Below are positions 8,261 through 16,248 of a DNA stretch of 64,000 nt, one piece after another. Under the pieces are notes generated by a model. That model searched no databases. It was not told where the DNA came from and worked only from the letters and a program-made list of their open reading frames with translations. The stretch spans positions 2,852,001 to 2,916,000 of the forward strand of contig CBDDLD010000004.1 in the NCBI GenBank assembly GCA_965230605.1, given 5' to 3'. The stretch comes from CBDDLD01 sp965230605. Its GTDB lineage: Bacteria; Bacteroidota; Bacteroidia; Flavobacteriales; Flavobacteriaceae. Position 1 is the stretch's first letter, and each line of letters begins with the position of its first letter. A program made the position numbers and the translations under genes.

Positions 8261-9001
8261 ATGAGCCTAAAAGATCAAATAGACAAAGAAAAATTACCTA
8301 ATCATGTTGCCATAATAATGGATGGTAATGGTCGTTGGGCTAAACAGAAAGGACTTATTAGGGTAATGGGGCATGAGAGTGGTACAAAAGCGGTTAGAGA
8401 AGCAGTAGAAGCAAGCGCAGAATTAGGTATTAAAAACCTTACACTTTATGCTTTTTCTACTGAAAATTGGAACCGCCCAAAAATAGAAGTACAAACCTTA
8501 ATGAAGTTATTAGTAAAATCCTTAAAAAAGGAAATAAAAACGCTTCAAGACAATAATATTAAGCTTTCAGCTATAGGATGTTTGAAGGATTTACCTAAGA
8601 ATGCTTATCAAGAATTATTAGATGTTTTAAAAAAGACAGAAAATAATACAAATATGACATTAACTCTAGCATTAAGTTACGGATCTCGTGAAGAAATTGT
8701 TAATGTTATTAAAGAATTATCACTTAAAGTTAAAAATAATATAATTTCGCCCGAAATTATTGACGAATCCATTATAAATAAGCATCTTTACACGCAAAAT
8801 TTGCCAGATGTAGATTTACTGATTCGTACTAGTGGTGAGCAAAGAATAAGTAACTTTTTACTATGGCAAATTGCTTACGCTGAACTATATTTTACGGATA
8901 TTTTATGGCCGGATTTTAAAAGAGAAGATTTATATACGGCCTTAATAAACTATCAAAACAGAGAACGAAGATTTGGAAAAACGAGCGAACAACTTACCTA
9001 A
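8261..9001 (+). CDS. uppS: Isoprenyl transferase (undecaprenyl diphosphate synthase)
   Basis: This cis-prenyltransferase makes the C55 lipid carrier for peptidoglycan and surface polysaccharides. The 246 residues contain IIMDGNGRWAKQKG with catalytic Asp21, LYAFSTENWNRP near 66-77, and RTSGEQRISNFLLWQIAYAE near 193-212. The 3' end overlaps the bamA reading frame by 29 bases, so the two genes are probably translated from one mRNA. Confidence 0.97.
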   Translation: MSLKDQIDKEKLPNHVAIIMDGNGRWAKQKGLIRVMGHESGTKAVREAVEASAELGIKNLTLYAFSTENWNRPKIEVQTLMKLLVKSLKKEIKTLQDNNIKLSAIGCLKDLPKNAYQELLDVLKKTENNTNMTLTLALSYGSREEIVNVIKELSLKVKNNIISPEIIDESIINKHLYTQNLPDVDLLIRTSGEQRISNFLLWQIAYAELYFTDILWPDFKREDLYTALINYQNRERRFGKTSEQLT

Positions 9002-11555
9002 GATTACTTTTTTAAAAGCACTTATAATCTCTATATCGTATGCATTAATTTTATTAGTGTCTACGGCAAATGCCCAATCCTCGTTAACCAATCTAGGGCA
9101 AAAGTATACGATTAATGAAATTAATATTACTGGTAATACTACTTTAAATGCACAGACAATTATTGCCTATTCTAAACTTAGAAAGGGAGAGACTGTTGAA
9201 GTTGGTGGTGAAAAAATTGGAGAGGCCGTAAAAAAGTTATGGCGATCTAACCTCTTTAGCAGCATCGACATTTACTTTGTTAACATTGACGGAAGTAAGG
9301 CGGATCTGGAAATATACCTTGTTGACTTACCAGAGCTTAATGAAGTTAGAGTTGAAGGTATTAAAAAAAATAAGAAAGATGAAGTTCTTAATGAGAACAG
9401 CCTCCGAAAAGGTGTGAAAGTTACTGAAAACCTAATTACTACTACTCGAAATTATTTAACTAATAAATATCAGAAAGACGGATACCTTAATACTAAGGTA
9501 AACATCGTCACTTCTAAAGTACAAAACGATTCTGTAGCTAAAGAGCGTGTAAATATGCTTGTTAATATTGATCGTGGAGAGAAAGTAAAAATTAAGCGTA
9601 TTGATTTTAATGGTAATGAAAAGCTTAGTGCGAAGAAGCTTAGGAAGGCAATGAAGAATACCAAAAAGAAAAATCCTATCCGCATTTTTAAACGTTCTAA
9701 ATATATAGAAGAAGATTACAAAGAAGATTTAGTTAGTGTTATAGATAGATACAAAGAGAATGGTTATAGAGATGCACGTATTATCTCTGATTCTATTATA
9801 GTTAATAATGATAAAACTATCAGCTTAGTCATAGATGTGGAAGAAGGTGAGCAGTACAAGTTTGGGAAAATAAGTTTTGTCGGAAATACAGTCTATAGTG
9901 ATCAGCAATTAGCTAGAGTATTAAAAATAAGAGAAGGATCTACATATAATGGTGTAGAATTGAGGAAACGTATAGCTGATGATACCAAACCAGATGGTGA
10001 TGACTTAACCAATCTATATCAAAACACAGGGTATTTATTCTCTACTATTAACCCTGTTGAAGTTAGTGCCGATGGTAATGTTATTGATATGGAGATTAGA
10101 ATTTCTGAAGGTAAGCCGGCTTATTTTAATAACGTTACTGTAACAGGTAATGATGTTACCAATGACCATGTCATTTACAGAGAGATCAGAACTCGCCCAG
10201 GAGAATTATACAGTAGAGCTAACATCATTAGAACTATTAGAGAACTTGGACAATTAGGTTTCTTTGACGCGCAACAGATTAACCCTAACATCAAAAATCC
10301 TAACCCAGTTGATGGTACAGTAGATGTAGAATATTCTGTTGTCGAACGAGGATCGAGTCAGATCGAACTCCAAGGGGGTTATGGTGGTGGAGGTTTCATT
10401 GGAACCTTGGGGCTATCATTCAATAACTTCTCTATTAAAGATATTTTCAAAAAAGACGCATATAAGCCGGTACCTAGAGGAGATGGTCAAAGTTTAGCAT
10501 TAAGGTTACAGGCAAGTCAGTTCTTTAGAACGTATAGTTTCTCTTTTAGTGAGCCTTGGTTTGGAGGGAAAAAGCCATTCCAGCTATCAACATCATTATC
10601 ACATTCTAGACAGTTCTTGTTTGATCCTGTAAGTAGAAATGCAGACAGAGATAGACGTTTTGATATTACGGGAATTACTTTTGGTTTGTCTACAAGACTT
10701 ACTAAACCAGATGATTACTTCTTATTATCACAAGCAATAAGCTTTCAACATTATAATCTTAAGAATTATAATACACGATTATTTACGTTTGGAGATGGGT
10801 TCTCAAACAACTTATCATATACTATTGGTTTAACAAGAAACAACACTTATACTGATCCTATTTATCCAACAGGAGGTTCAAATTTTTCAGTATCTGCTAA
10901 GTTTTCATTCCCATATTCACTGTTTAATAATATAGATTACAAAGCATTATCTGACGAGCGTGCTCAGTTAGATCCAACAAACCCTGACGATCTGCAACGT
11001 ATTGGAGAAATCGATCAAATTCGTTTTAACTGGTTAGAATTTTATAAGATAAAATTCAAAGGTGATTGGTTTACTCGGGTTGTAGATAAGCTGGTATTAA
11101 GGCCGAGTGTTGAATTTGGTTTCTTAGGAGCTTACAATAATGACAGAGGTGTTATCCCTTTTGAGCGATTCTTCTTAGGAGGTGATGGATTAGGGAATTT
11201 CGCCCTAGATGGAAGGGAAGTGATACAATTAAGAGGATACCCTAACCAATCATTATCTACCCAGGATGGTAGTTCAATTTATAATAAGTTCTCATTAGAA
11301 TTGCGTTACCCTATAACACTTGGTCAACAGGCTAAGATATATGGGTTGACATTTATAGAAGGTGGAGCTTCATTTAATAGCTTTAGAGACTTCAACCCTT
11401 TTAATATTAATAGGTCAGCCGGATTTGGATTAAGAATATTTATGCCTGCATTTGGATTATTAGGTATAGACTTTGGCCACGGGTTTGATCCATTACCCGG
11501 TCAAACTGTTAAAAATGGATGGGAGACGCACTTTATTATTGGACAGCAATTTTAA
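8973..11555 (+). CDS. bamA: Outer membrane protein assembly factor BamA
   Basis: BamA is the central beta-barrel insertase of the outer membrane. The 860-residue product has a signal peptide ending near ANAQ, about five POTRA domains (for example KIKRIDFNGNEKLSAKKL and YKFGKISFVGNTVYSDQQL), and a C-terminal Omp85 barrel ending in the expected terminal Phe (HFIIGQQF). The start is a TTG at 8973: the frame opens after a stop at 8946-8948, contains no ATG before the signal peptide, and TTG is the only common start codon available. It lies within the end of uppS, so translation is probably coupled. Confidence 0.95.
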   Translation: MEKRANNLPKITFLKALIISISYALILLVSTANAQSSLTNLGQKYTINEINITGNTTLNAQTIIAYSKLRKGETVEVGGEKIGEAVKKLWRSNLFSSIDIYFVNIDGSKADLEIYLVDLPELNEVRVEGIKKNKKDEVLNENSLRKGVKVTENLITTTRNYLTNKYQKDGYLNTKVNIVTSKVQNDSVAKERVNMLVNIDRGEKVKIKRIDFNGNEKLSAKKLRKAMKNTKKKNPIRIFKRSKYIEEDYKEDLVSVIDRYKENGYRDARIISDSIIVNNDKTISLVIDVEEGEQYKFGKISFVGNTVYSDQQLARVLKIREGSTYNGVELRKRIADDTKPDGDDLTNLYQNTGYLFSTINPVEVSADGNVIDMEIRISEGKPAYFNNVTVTGNDVTNDHVIYREIRTRPGELYSRANIIRTIRELGQLGFFDAQQINPNIKNPNPVDGTVDVEYSVVERGSSQIELQGGYGGGGFIGTLGLSFNNFSIKDIFKKDAYKPVPRGDGQSLALRLQASQFFRTYSFSFSEPWFGGKKPFQLSTSLSHSRQFLFDPVSRNADRDRRFDITGITFGLSTRLTKPDDYFLLSQAISFQHYNLKNYNTRLFTFGDGFSNNLSYTIGLTRNNTYTDPIYPTGGSNFSVSAKFSFPYSLFNNIDYKALSDERAQLDPTNPDDLQRIGEIDQIRFNWLEFYKIKFKGDWFTRVVDKLVLRPSVEFGFLGAYNNDRGVIPFERFFLGGDGLGNFALDGREVIQLRGYPNQSLSTQDGSSIYNKFSLELRYPITLGQQAKIYGLTFIEGGASFNSFRDFNPFNINRSAGFGLRIFMPAFGLLGIDFGHGFDPLPGQTVKNGWETHFIIGQQF

Positions 11556-11557
11556 CT

Positions 11558-11574
11558 TTGGCACGATATTTTCT
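11558..11574 (+). promoter_or_regulatory. Possible sigma-54-like promoter upstream of ompH
   Basis: TTGGCACG, a four-base spacer and TTTCT stand against the sigma-54 consensus TTGGCACG-N4-TTGCW, with one mismatch, in the important -12 GC. It begins three bases after the bamA stop and lies about 145 bases before the ompH start. Confidence 0.25.
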
Positions 11575-11718
11575 AATAGCATTATAACGATTTCATCGAG
11601 GTGCTAAAATTTTTAGGAATATATTTCGTTAATTTGGAGTATAATTGCACCTAATTCAGATTATTAGGAAGTTAATAGTCAATATTAAGTGTGCCTCAAT
11701 AATTTAAAAAATAGAAAG

Positions 11719-12876
11719 ATGAAATTTAAAGTTCTTTTTTTATTGGCTATTATTAGTCTAGTAAGCTTCACAGCTAACGCCCAGAGGGGGGTTAGAATTG
11801 GTTACATAGACACAGAATATATATTACAAAACGTCCCAGAGTACCAACAAGCATCAGCTCAATTGGATAAAAAGGTTCTACAATGGAAAAGTGAAATCGA
11901 AAAGCGCTTAAGTGTTGTTGAGCAGAAGAAAAAAGATTTGGAAAATGAAAGTGTATTACTCACAAAAGAACTATACAAAGAACGTTTTGATGATATTGCA
12001 TTTGAAGAAGCTGAGATCTTAGATTATCAGCAAAAACGTTTCGGTCCAAATGGCGATCTATTTATACAAAAAAAGCAATTGATGCAACCTGTCCAAGATC
12101 AAATTATTGCTGCAGTCCAAGAAATTGCAGCTAATAAAAAATATGATTTGGTATTAGATAAAGCTGATGTTGTAATGTTGTATTCTGCCGATCGTTACGA
12201 TATAAGTGAACAAGTTTTAAGAACTATAACTAGAACCTCAAAACGTCAGCAAGCAAAAAATAAGAAAGAGCGTAAAGCATTGGAAGATGAAGAAGTAGTG
12301 CCGGAAGTTGACAAAGAAAAAGATGAGAGAGCTATTGCAGCCGAAGAAAAGAAAGCAGCAAGACAAAAAGAATTAGATGATAAAAGAGCTGCAAGAGAGG
12401 CTGCTTTAGAAGAGCGTAGAAAACAGCAACAAGAATTAAGAGAAGCAAGAAAACGAGAAGCTGAAGAACGTCGTAAGAAGGTGCTAGAAGATAGGCAAAA
12501 AGCGAAAGCTGAACGTGAAAACTCTAGAGCGGAGAAAGAGAATGACACCACATCAGTAGTGAATAAAGAGTCAAAAAAGGAAGGTGAAAACGCTAAAGAA
12601 AAAGGAGCCTCTGAAACTAATGTTAAAAAGAATGACTCTATAACTAAAAAAGAAACAGATAAGCCTAAGACTACCGCTGAAATTTTAGAAGAGCGACGTC
12701 AGCAAAAAGCTAAAGATAGAGAAGCAAGAAAAAAGGCATTAGAAGACCGAAAGAAAAAGATACTTGAGGACAGAAAAAAAGCAAGAGAAGCGCGCTTAAA
12801 TAAAGCAAGAAAAAACGATTCAATAGCCAAGAGTAAAAAAGAGAAAAAATCAGAAGGAGAAAATAACAACAATTAA
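11719..12876 (+). CDS. OmpH/Skp family periplasmic chaperone with long charged tail
   Basis: Skp-type chaperones hold unfolded outer membrane proteins in the periplasm. I place the start at ATG 11719, which gives a clean signal peptide (MKFKVLFLLAIISLVSFTANA) and an AGAAAG sequence just upstream; an upstream GTG at 11689 would add ten non-hydrophobic residues. Residues 25-180 form the OmpH domain (VRIGYIDTEYILQNVPEYQQ). The rest, about 200 residues, is a Lys/Arg/Glu/Ala-rich coil with RREAEERRKK-like runs and is far longer than in usual Skp. The neighbour downstream is a normal-length paralogue, and bamA is upstream. Confidence 0.85.
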   Translation: MKFKVLFLLAIISLVSFTANAQRGVRIGYIDTEYILQNVPEYQQASAQLDKKVLQWKSEIEKRLSVVEQKKKDLENESVLLTKELYKERFDDIAFEEAEILDYQQKRFGPNGDLFIQKKQLMQPVQDQIIAAVQEIAANKKYDLVLDKADVVMLYSADRYDISEQVLRTITRTSKRQQAKNKKERKALEDEEVVPEVDKEKDERAIAAEEKKAARQKELDDKRAAREAALEERRKQQQELREARKREAEERRKKVLEDRQKAKAERENSRAEKENDTTSVVNKESKKEGENAKEKGASETNVKKNDSITKKETDKPKTTAEILEERRQQKAKDREARKKALEDRKKKILEDRKKAREARLNKARKNDSIAKSKKEKKSEGENNNN

Positions 12877-12905
12877 TATTTATAACACGTAATACTATTT
12901 GAAAA

Positions 12906-13415
12906 ATGAAACGATTAAAAACATTATTATTTGTAACCGTACTATTTATTGGAGCTACGAGTTTTAGCAATGCACAGAGCAAGGTTGCACATATTAATAC
13001 TCAAGAGCTTATTGAAGCAATGCCTGAAATGAAAGCAGCTGAAGCAGAGATTCAAAAGCTTGGAAAGACGTATGAAGCTGAGATACAAGCCTCTGTTAAA
13101 GAGCTACAAAATAAAATGAAGCAATACCAAGCTGAAGCTGATGCTCAAACTGATGAGGAAAACACTAAGAGATTACAAGAAGTAGAAGGTATGAAGCAAA
13201 GTATTGCACAATACCAACAACAAGCTTCTCAAGACATCGAAAAGAAGAAGTTTGATTTGTTAAAGCCTATCACTGAAAAAGCAAAAGCAGCAATTCAAAA
13301 AGTTGCTAGAGCACAAGGCTTCCAGTATGTTTTAGATTCTACTGTTGGAGGTGGCGTAATATTAGCAGATGGGAAAGACCTAATGGATGATGTAAAGAAA
13401 GAATTAGGATTCTAA
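12906..13415 (+). CDS. OmpH/Skp family periplasmic chaperone
   Basis: The 169-residue protein has a signal peptide (to about SNAQ, residue 23), then KVAHINTQELIEAMPEMKAA, the typical OmpH start, a central coiled coil rich in Gln/Lys/Glu, and a C-terminal strand region (GFQYVLDSTVGGGVILADG). This is the standard Skp length. It follows the long paralogue by 29 bases and ends just before a strong terminator, so it is the last gene of the bamA-ompH block. Confidence 0.92.
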   Translation: MKRLKTLLFVTVLFIGATSFSNAQSKVAHINTQELIEAMPEMKAAEAEIQKLGKTYEAEIQASVKELQNKMKQYQAEADAQTDEENTKRLQEVEGMKQSIAQYQQQASQDIEKKKFDLLKPITEKAKAAIQKVARAQGFQYVLDSTVGGGVILADGKDLMDDVKKELGF

Positions 13416-13438
13416 AAAAATACATAGAAATAGTTTTA

Positions 13439-13467
13439 AAAAAGCCGCTTTTATGAAGCGGCTTTTT
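13439..13467 (+). terminator. Intrinsic terminator after the ompH genes
   Basis: A perfect 12-bp stem (13439-13450 with 13456-13467, core AAGCCGCTT / AAGCGGCTT) has a five-base loop and a T-rich tail. The hairpin covers an in-frame ATG at 13453 that could otherwise be mistaken for the murI start. Confidence 0.85.
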
Positions 13468-13474
13468 ATTTTTG
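13467..13474 (+). promoter_or_regulatory. Possible -7 box of murI fused to the terminator tail
   Basis: TATTTTTG matches TAnnTTTG, begins on the last base of the terminator stem, and ends five bases before the murI ATG at 13480. Transcription from it would start at or very near the start codon. Confidence 0.4.
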
Positions 13475-13479
13475 TATTA

Positions 13480-14259
13480 ATGAGCACACAACCTATTGGC
13501 ATATTTGATTCTGGTGTTGGAGGCACATCCATTTTTAAAGAAATTAATGGCTTGCTACCTTATGAAAATATTATTTATCTCGCTGATAGTAAAAATGCAC
13601 CATACGGAACAAAAAGTAAAGGAGATATTCTTCAGCTAAGTATTAAAAATACTGAGTTCCTTATTGAAAACGGCTGTAAAATTATTGTTGTGGCTTGCAA
13701 TACGGCAACAACTAATGCTATTGCATATTTGAGAACGCATTACAAGATTCCTTTTATTGGTATTGAGCCGGCTATAAAACCAGCGTCATTAAATACTAAG
13801 TCCAAGGCTATAGGTATTTTAGCTACCAAAGGCACACTAACTAGTGATCTGTTTCATAAAACTTCAGATTTATACAGTAAGGATATTACACTAATAGAAC
13901 AAATTGGAGAGGGTATTGTTACACTAATAGAGTCTGGTAAAGCCGTATCCGATGATATGCGTCAGCTGCTTAAAATCTATTTAAAGCCAATGTTAGAAGC
14001 TAATATCGATCATTTGGTGTTAGGTTGCACACACTACCCTTATCTCATGCCTTTGCTCAAAGAACTATTACCTGAACATATAAAAATCATTGATTCAGGT
14101 TTGGCAGTTGCAAAACAGACAAAAACTGTGCTTAAAGAACGTGGTTTATTAAATTCTGAAACCACGACTCCGGAAATTCTATTTTACTCTAATAAAGATA
14201 CTGCTACCCTTGGTGCAATATTAGATCATCAATACGCTGTTAGGCATTTAGATTTCTAG
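13480..14259 (+). CDS. murI: Glutamate racemase
   Basis: MurI converts L-glutamate to D-glutamate for peptidoglycan. The 259-residue product begins MSTQPIGIFDSGVGGTSIF with the conserved DSGVGG, and carries the two catalytic cysteines in VACNTAT and LGCTHYPYL. I chose ATG 13480 because the upstream ATG at 13453 lies inside the ompH terminator and would add a hydrophobic stretch (MKRLFIFVL) unlike this cytoplasmic enzyme. Confidence 0.95.
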   Translation: MSTQPIGIFDSGVGGTSIFKEINGLLPYENIIYLADSKNAPYGTKSKGDILQLSIKNTEFLIENGCKIIVVACNTATTNAIAYLRTHYKIPFIGIEPAIKPASLNTKSKAIGILATKGTLTSDLFHKTSDLYSKDITLIEQIGEGIVTLIESGKAVSDDMRQLLKIYLKPMLEANIDHLVLGCTHYPYLMPLLKELLPEHIKIIDSGLAVAKQTKTVLKERGLLNSETTTPEILFYSNKDTATLGAILDHQYAVRHLDF

Positions 14260-14292
14260 TAAGGCTTTCCGCCTTATTCCTACTATACTATT

Positions 14293-14643
14293 ATGAAGCT
14301 TCTCTTTGTATATAACGCTAAGTCAGGAAAAATCAATACGCTATTTGATGTTGGCCATAAATTGATTAACCCTAGCACTTATGCGTGTAAATTGTGTGAA
14401 CTCACTCATGGAGTGTTCAAAGAAAAAGAGATTTGGAAAAGATTCAGAGAAGAAAGCCTAATAGATATGGAATTCTATCACAGTGATGAATTTGAGTCTA
14501 AATATCCAGAGCTAAACTTTACTTACCCCATAATACTAAAAGAAGAAAATAAGGTTCTTACACCACTAGTAGACAGGGATCAATTAAACAATACGCAAGA
14601 TGTAGAAGAGTTAATACAATCTATTAAACTCAATCATTCTTAA
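14293..14643 (+). CDS. Conserved small cytoplasmic protein of unknown function
   Basis: The 116-residue protein has no signal peptide. It begins MKLLFVYNAKSGKINTLFDV and contains a CxxC pair (ACKLCELTHG, near residues 37-40) and an acidic middle (YHSDEFESKYPEL). The N-terminal strand followed by SGK superficially recalls a P-loop, but GxxxxGK[ST] is not met, so I do not call it a GTPase. I recognise the sequence type from flavobacterial genomes but know no function. The last 14 bases overlap the end of the convergent carbonic anhydrase gene. Confidence 0.75.
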   Translation: MKLLFVYNAKSGKINTLFDVGHKLINPSTYACKLCELTHGVFKEKEIWKRFREESLIDMEFYHSDEFESKYPELNFTYPIILKEENKVLTPLVDRDQLNNTQDVEELIQSIKLNHS

Positions 14644-15148
14644 ACCAACTAGAGTATTTTATGTAATTATTAGCAATTCTATCGATTTCTCCGGAAATTA
14701 AATCTTCACTAATATCTTTTACTTTTTTTGCTGGAACACCTGCATAAACACTTCCTGATTCTACAATTGTATTTTTAGTAACAACAGCACCAGCTGCAAT
14801 AATACTATTTGACTCTACAACACAATCATCCATTACAATACTTCCCATACCAATAAGCACATTATCCTCTATTGTACAACCATGTACAATAGCATTATGA
14901 CCAATAGAAACATTGTTTCCTATATTGGTTGGCGATTTTTCATAAGTAGCATGAATAACAGCCCCATCTTGCACATTAACTTTATCTCCTATTTTTATAT
15001 AGTGTACATCACCTCTTATGACTGCATTAAACCAAACACTACATTGGCTTCCCATAATCACATCACCAACAATTGTAGCGTTCTCAGAAACATAGCAATC
15101 TTCTGGAATTTGAGGGTGTTTCCCTTTAACTGGTTTTATTATTGGCAT
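14630..15148 (-). CDS. Gamma-class carbonic anhydrase family protein
   Basis: The 172-residue left-handed beta-helix protein is built of hexapeptide repeats (for example ATIVGDVIMGSQCSVWF). Likely metal ligands are His66 in AVIHATY and His84 and His89 in IGHNAIVHG, with the five-residue spacing of the last two conserved in the family. Members such as YrdA/CamH bind zinc or iron, but many have little carbonic anhydrase activity. The gene overlaps the preceding small secreted protein by ten bases and appears to be the last gene of the two-component operon. Confidence 0.88.
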   Translation of the reverse strand: MPIIKPVKGKHPQIPEDCYVSENATIVGDVIMGSQCSVWFNAVIRGDVHYIKIGDKVNVQDGAVIHATYEKSPTNIGNNVSIGHNAIVHGCTIEDNVLIGMGSIVMDDCVVESNSIIAAGAVVTKNTIVESGSVYAGVPAKKVKDISEDLISGEIDRIANNYIKYSSWFKND

Positions 15149-15510
15149 TTTTCCTGACGTTTTAATTTATACTTCCCATAAGCTTTTATCCAATTTTTTT
15201 TAATCAAATGTGATTCAATACTACTATTTAATTCCCATTCACTATCATTACTTTCAGGAAAAAGCTTTATTTCTTTTCGAATCAATCTTAAAGTATCTCC
15301 TGCTCTATTCCAACTTCCTTTTTCATAAGAAGAATATCCAGAGTGCCCATTATATTTTGTTCTAAAAAACTTGGCATCATTATAAAGAATTAGTTTTTCA
15401 GAATAATAATTCACTTTATTATTTTCTATAAATAAATATTCAATACAGTGTTCTTGAGAATATGATTTGAAACATAATAAAAATAAAAAAAGGGCAGTTC
15501 TTTGTATCAT
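15139..15510 (-). CDS. Small secreted protein of unknown function
   Basis: The 123-residue protein starts with a signal peptide (MIQRTALFLFLLCFKSYSQ). The mature part is about 104 residues, rich in Lys, Tyr, Asn and Ser, with two cysteines, one near each end. A central segment (YEKGSWNRAGDTLRLIRKEI) resembles small lipocalin-like or stress-fold beta domains of Bacteroidota in which Y..GSW...GDTL recurs, but the match is loose. It lies two bases after the LytTR regulator and overlaps the carbonic anhydrase gene, so it is cotranscribed with both. Confidence 0.65.
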   Translation of the reverse strand: MIQRTALFLFLLCFKSYSQEHCIEYLFIENNKVNYYSEKLILYNDAKFFRTKYNGHSGYSSYEKGSWNRAGDTLRLIRKEIKLFPESNDSEWELNSSIESHLIKKNWIKAYGKYKLKRQEKCQ

Positions 15511-15512
15511 AT

Positions 15513-16247
15513 TTATTTAAAATAAGATAGTAATTCTGATTTTTTTGAAGCTGATACCATGATCTCTTTTCCATTACTTAAAATAACACTTCCGCCTTTC
15601 CCTTTGACATATTTAATAATCTCATTTACATTGACAAGATAACTTTTATGTACTCTAGCAAAATTACCTTCAGAAAGCGCCTCTTCAATATATTTTAGGG
15701 TTTTACTTACCAGTTTCTTTTTATTATTATTTAAATAGATTTCTGTATAGTTATCATCTGCTTTACAAAATAGTATATCTGCAGTTTCAATAACTTCAAA
15801 CCCATCCTGCTGAGGAATTGTGATCTTCCCATTAACTACATTCGTTTTAGGCACAAGAACCTGATCTTGTAATGCATCTTCCTTTTCTTTTATCTCAGAA
15901 ACATAATCTACAGCTTTTATTAAATCATCTATAGATATTGGCTTCATTAAATAGTATGATGCATGTGCATTAAGCGCTTCAATAGCATAGTGATCATAAG
16001 CCGTGACAAATATGGTCTCAAAGTCTATGGTACCAACTTTATCTAGAAGATCAAAAGCATTACCATAAGGCATTTCAACATCTAAGAATACGACATCTAG
16101 ATCGTTATTTCGTATCAAAACCAAAGCATCCTCTATGTTTGAAGCTTCACCTAAAACAGACACATTAGGGCAATACTTATTTAAATAATTCCTTAAGATT
16201 TCTCTACTGGTTTCCTCATCTTCTACGATAATGGCATTAAGTTTCAT
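15513..16247 (-). CDS. LytTR-type response regulator
   Basis: The 244-residue protein has an N-terminal receiver domain with the phosphoacceptor Asp near residue 55 in VVFLDVEMP, acidic pair EDEE at 9-12 and the late Lys in YYLMKPIS, followed by a LytTR DNA-binding domain (VNGKITIPQQDGFEVIETAD, ARVHKSYLVNVNEI, YVKGKGGSVILSNGKEI). It is the partner of the kinase encoded one base upstream. LytTR regulators typically bind direct repeats; the target is unknown here. Confidence 0.95.
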   Translation of the reverse strand: MKLNAIIVEDEETSREILRNYLNKYCPNVSVLGEASNIEDALVLIRNNDLDVVFLDVEMPYGNAFDLLDKVGTIDFETIFVTAYDHYAIEALNAHASYYLMKPISIDDLIKAVDYVSEIKEKEDALQDQVLVPKTNVVNGKITIPQQDGFEVIETADILFCKADDNYTEIYLNNNKKKLVSKTLKYIEEALSEGNFARVHKSYLVNVNEIIKYVKGKGGSVILSNGKEIMVSASKKSELLSYFK

Positions 16248-16248
16248 T

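Noticed and set aside
12246..12982. Minus-strand open frames of 90-101 codons opposite the OmpH gene
   Set aside because: They mirror the Lys/Glu/Arg-rich coding strand and give Ser/Phe/Leu-rich low-complexity products.
14293..14400. P-loop GTPase motif in the 116-residue unknown protein
   Set aside because: Only SGK is present; the GxxxxGK[ST] pattern and the other GTPase motifs are absent.
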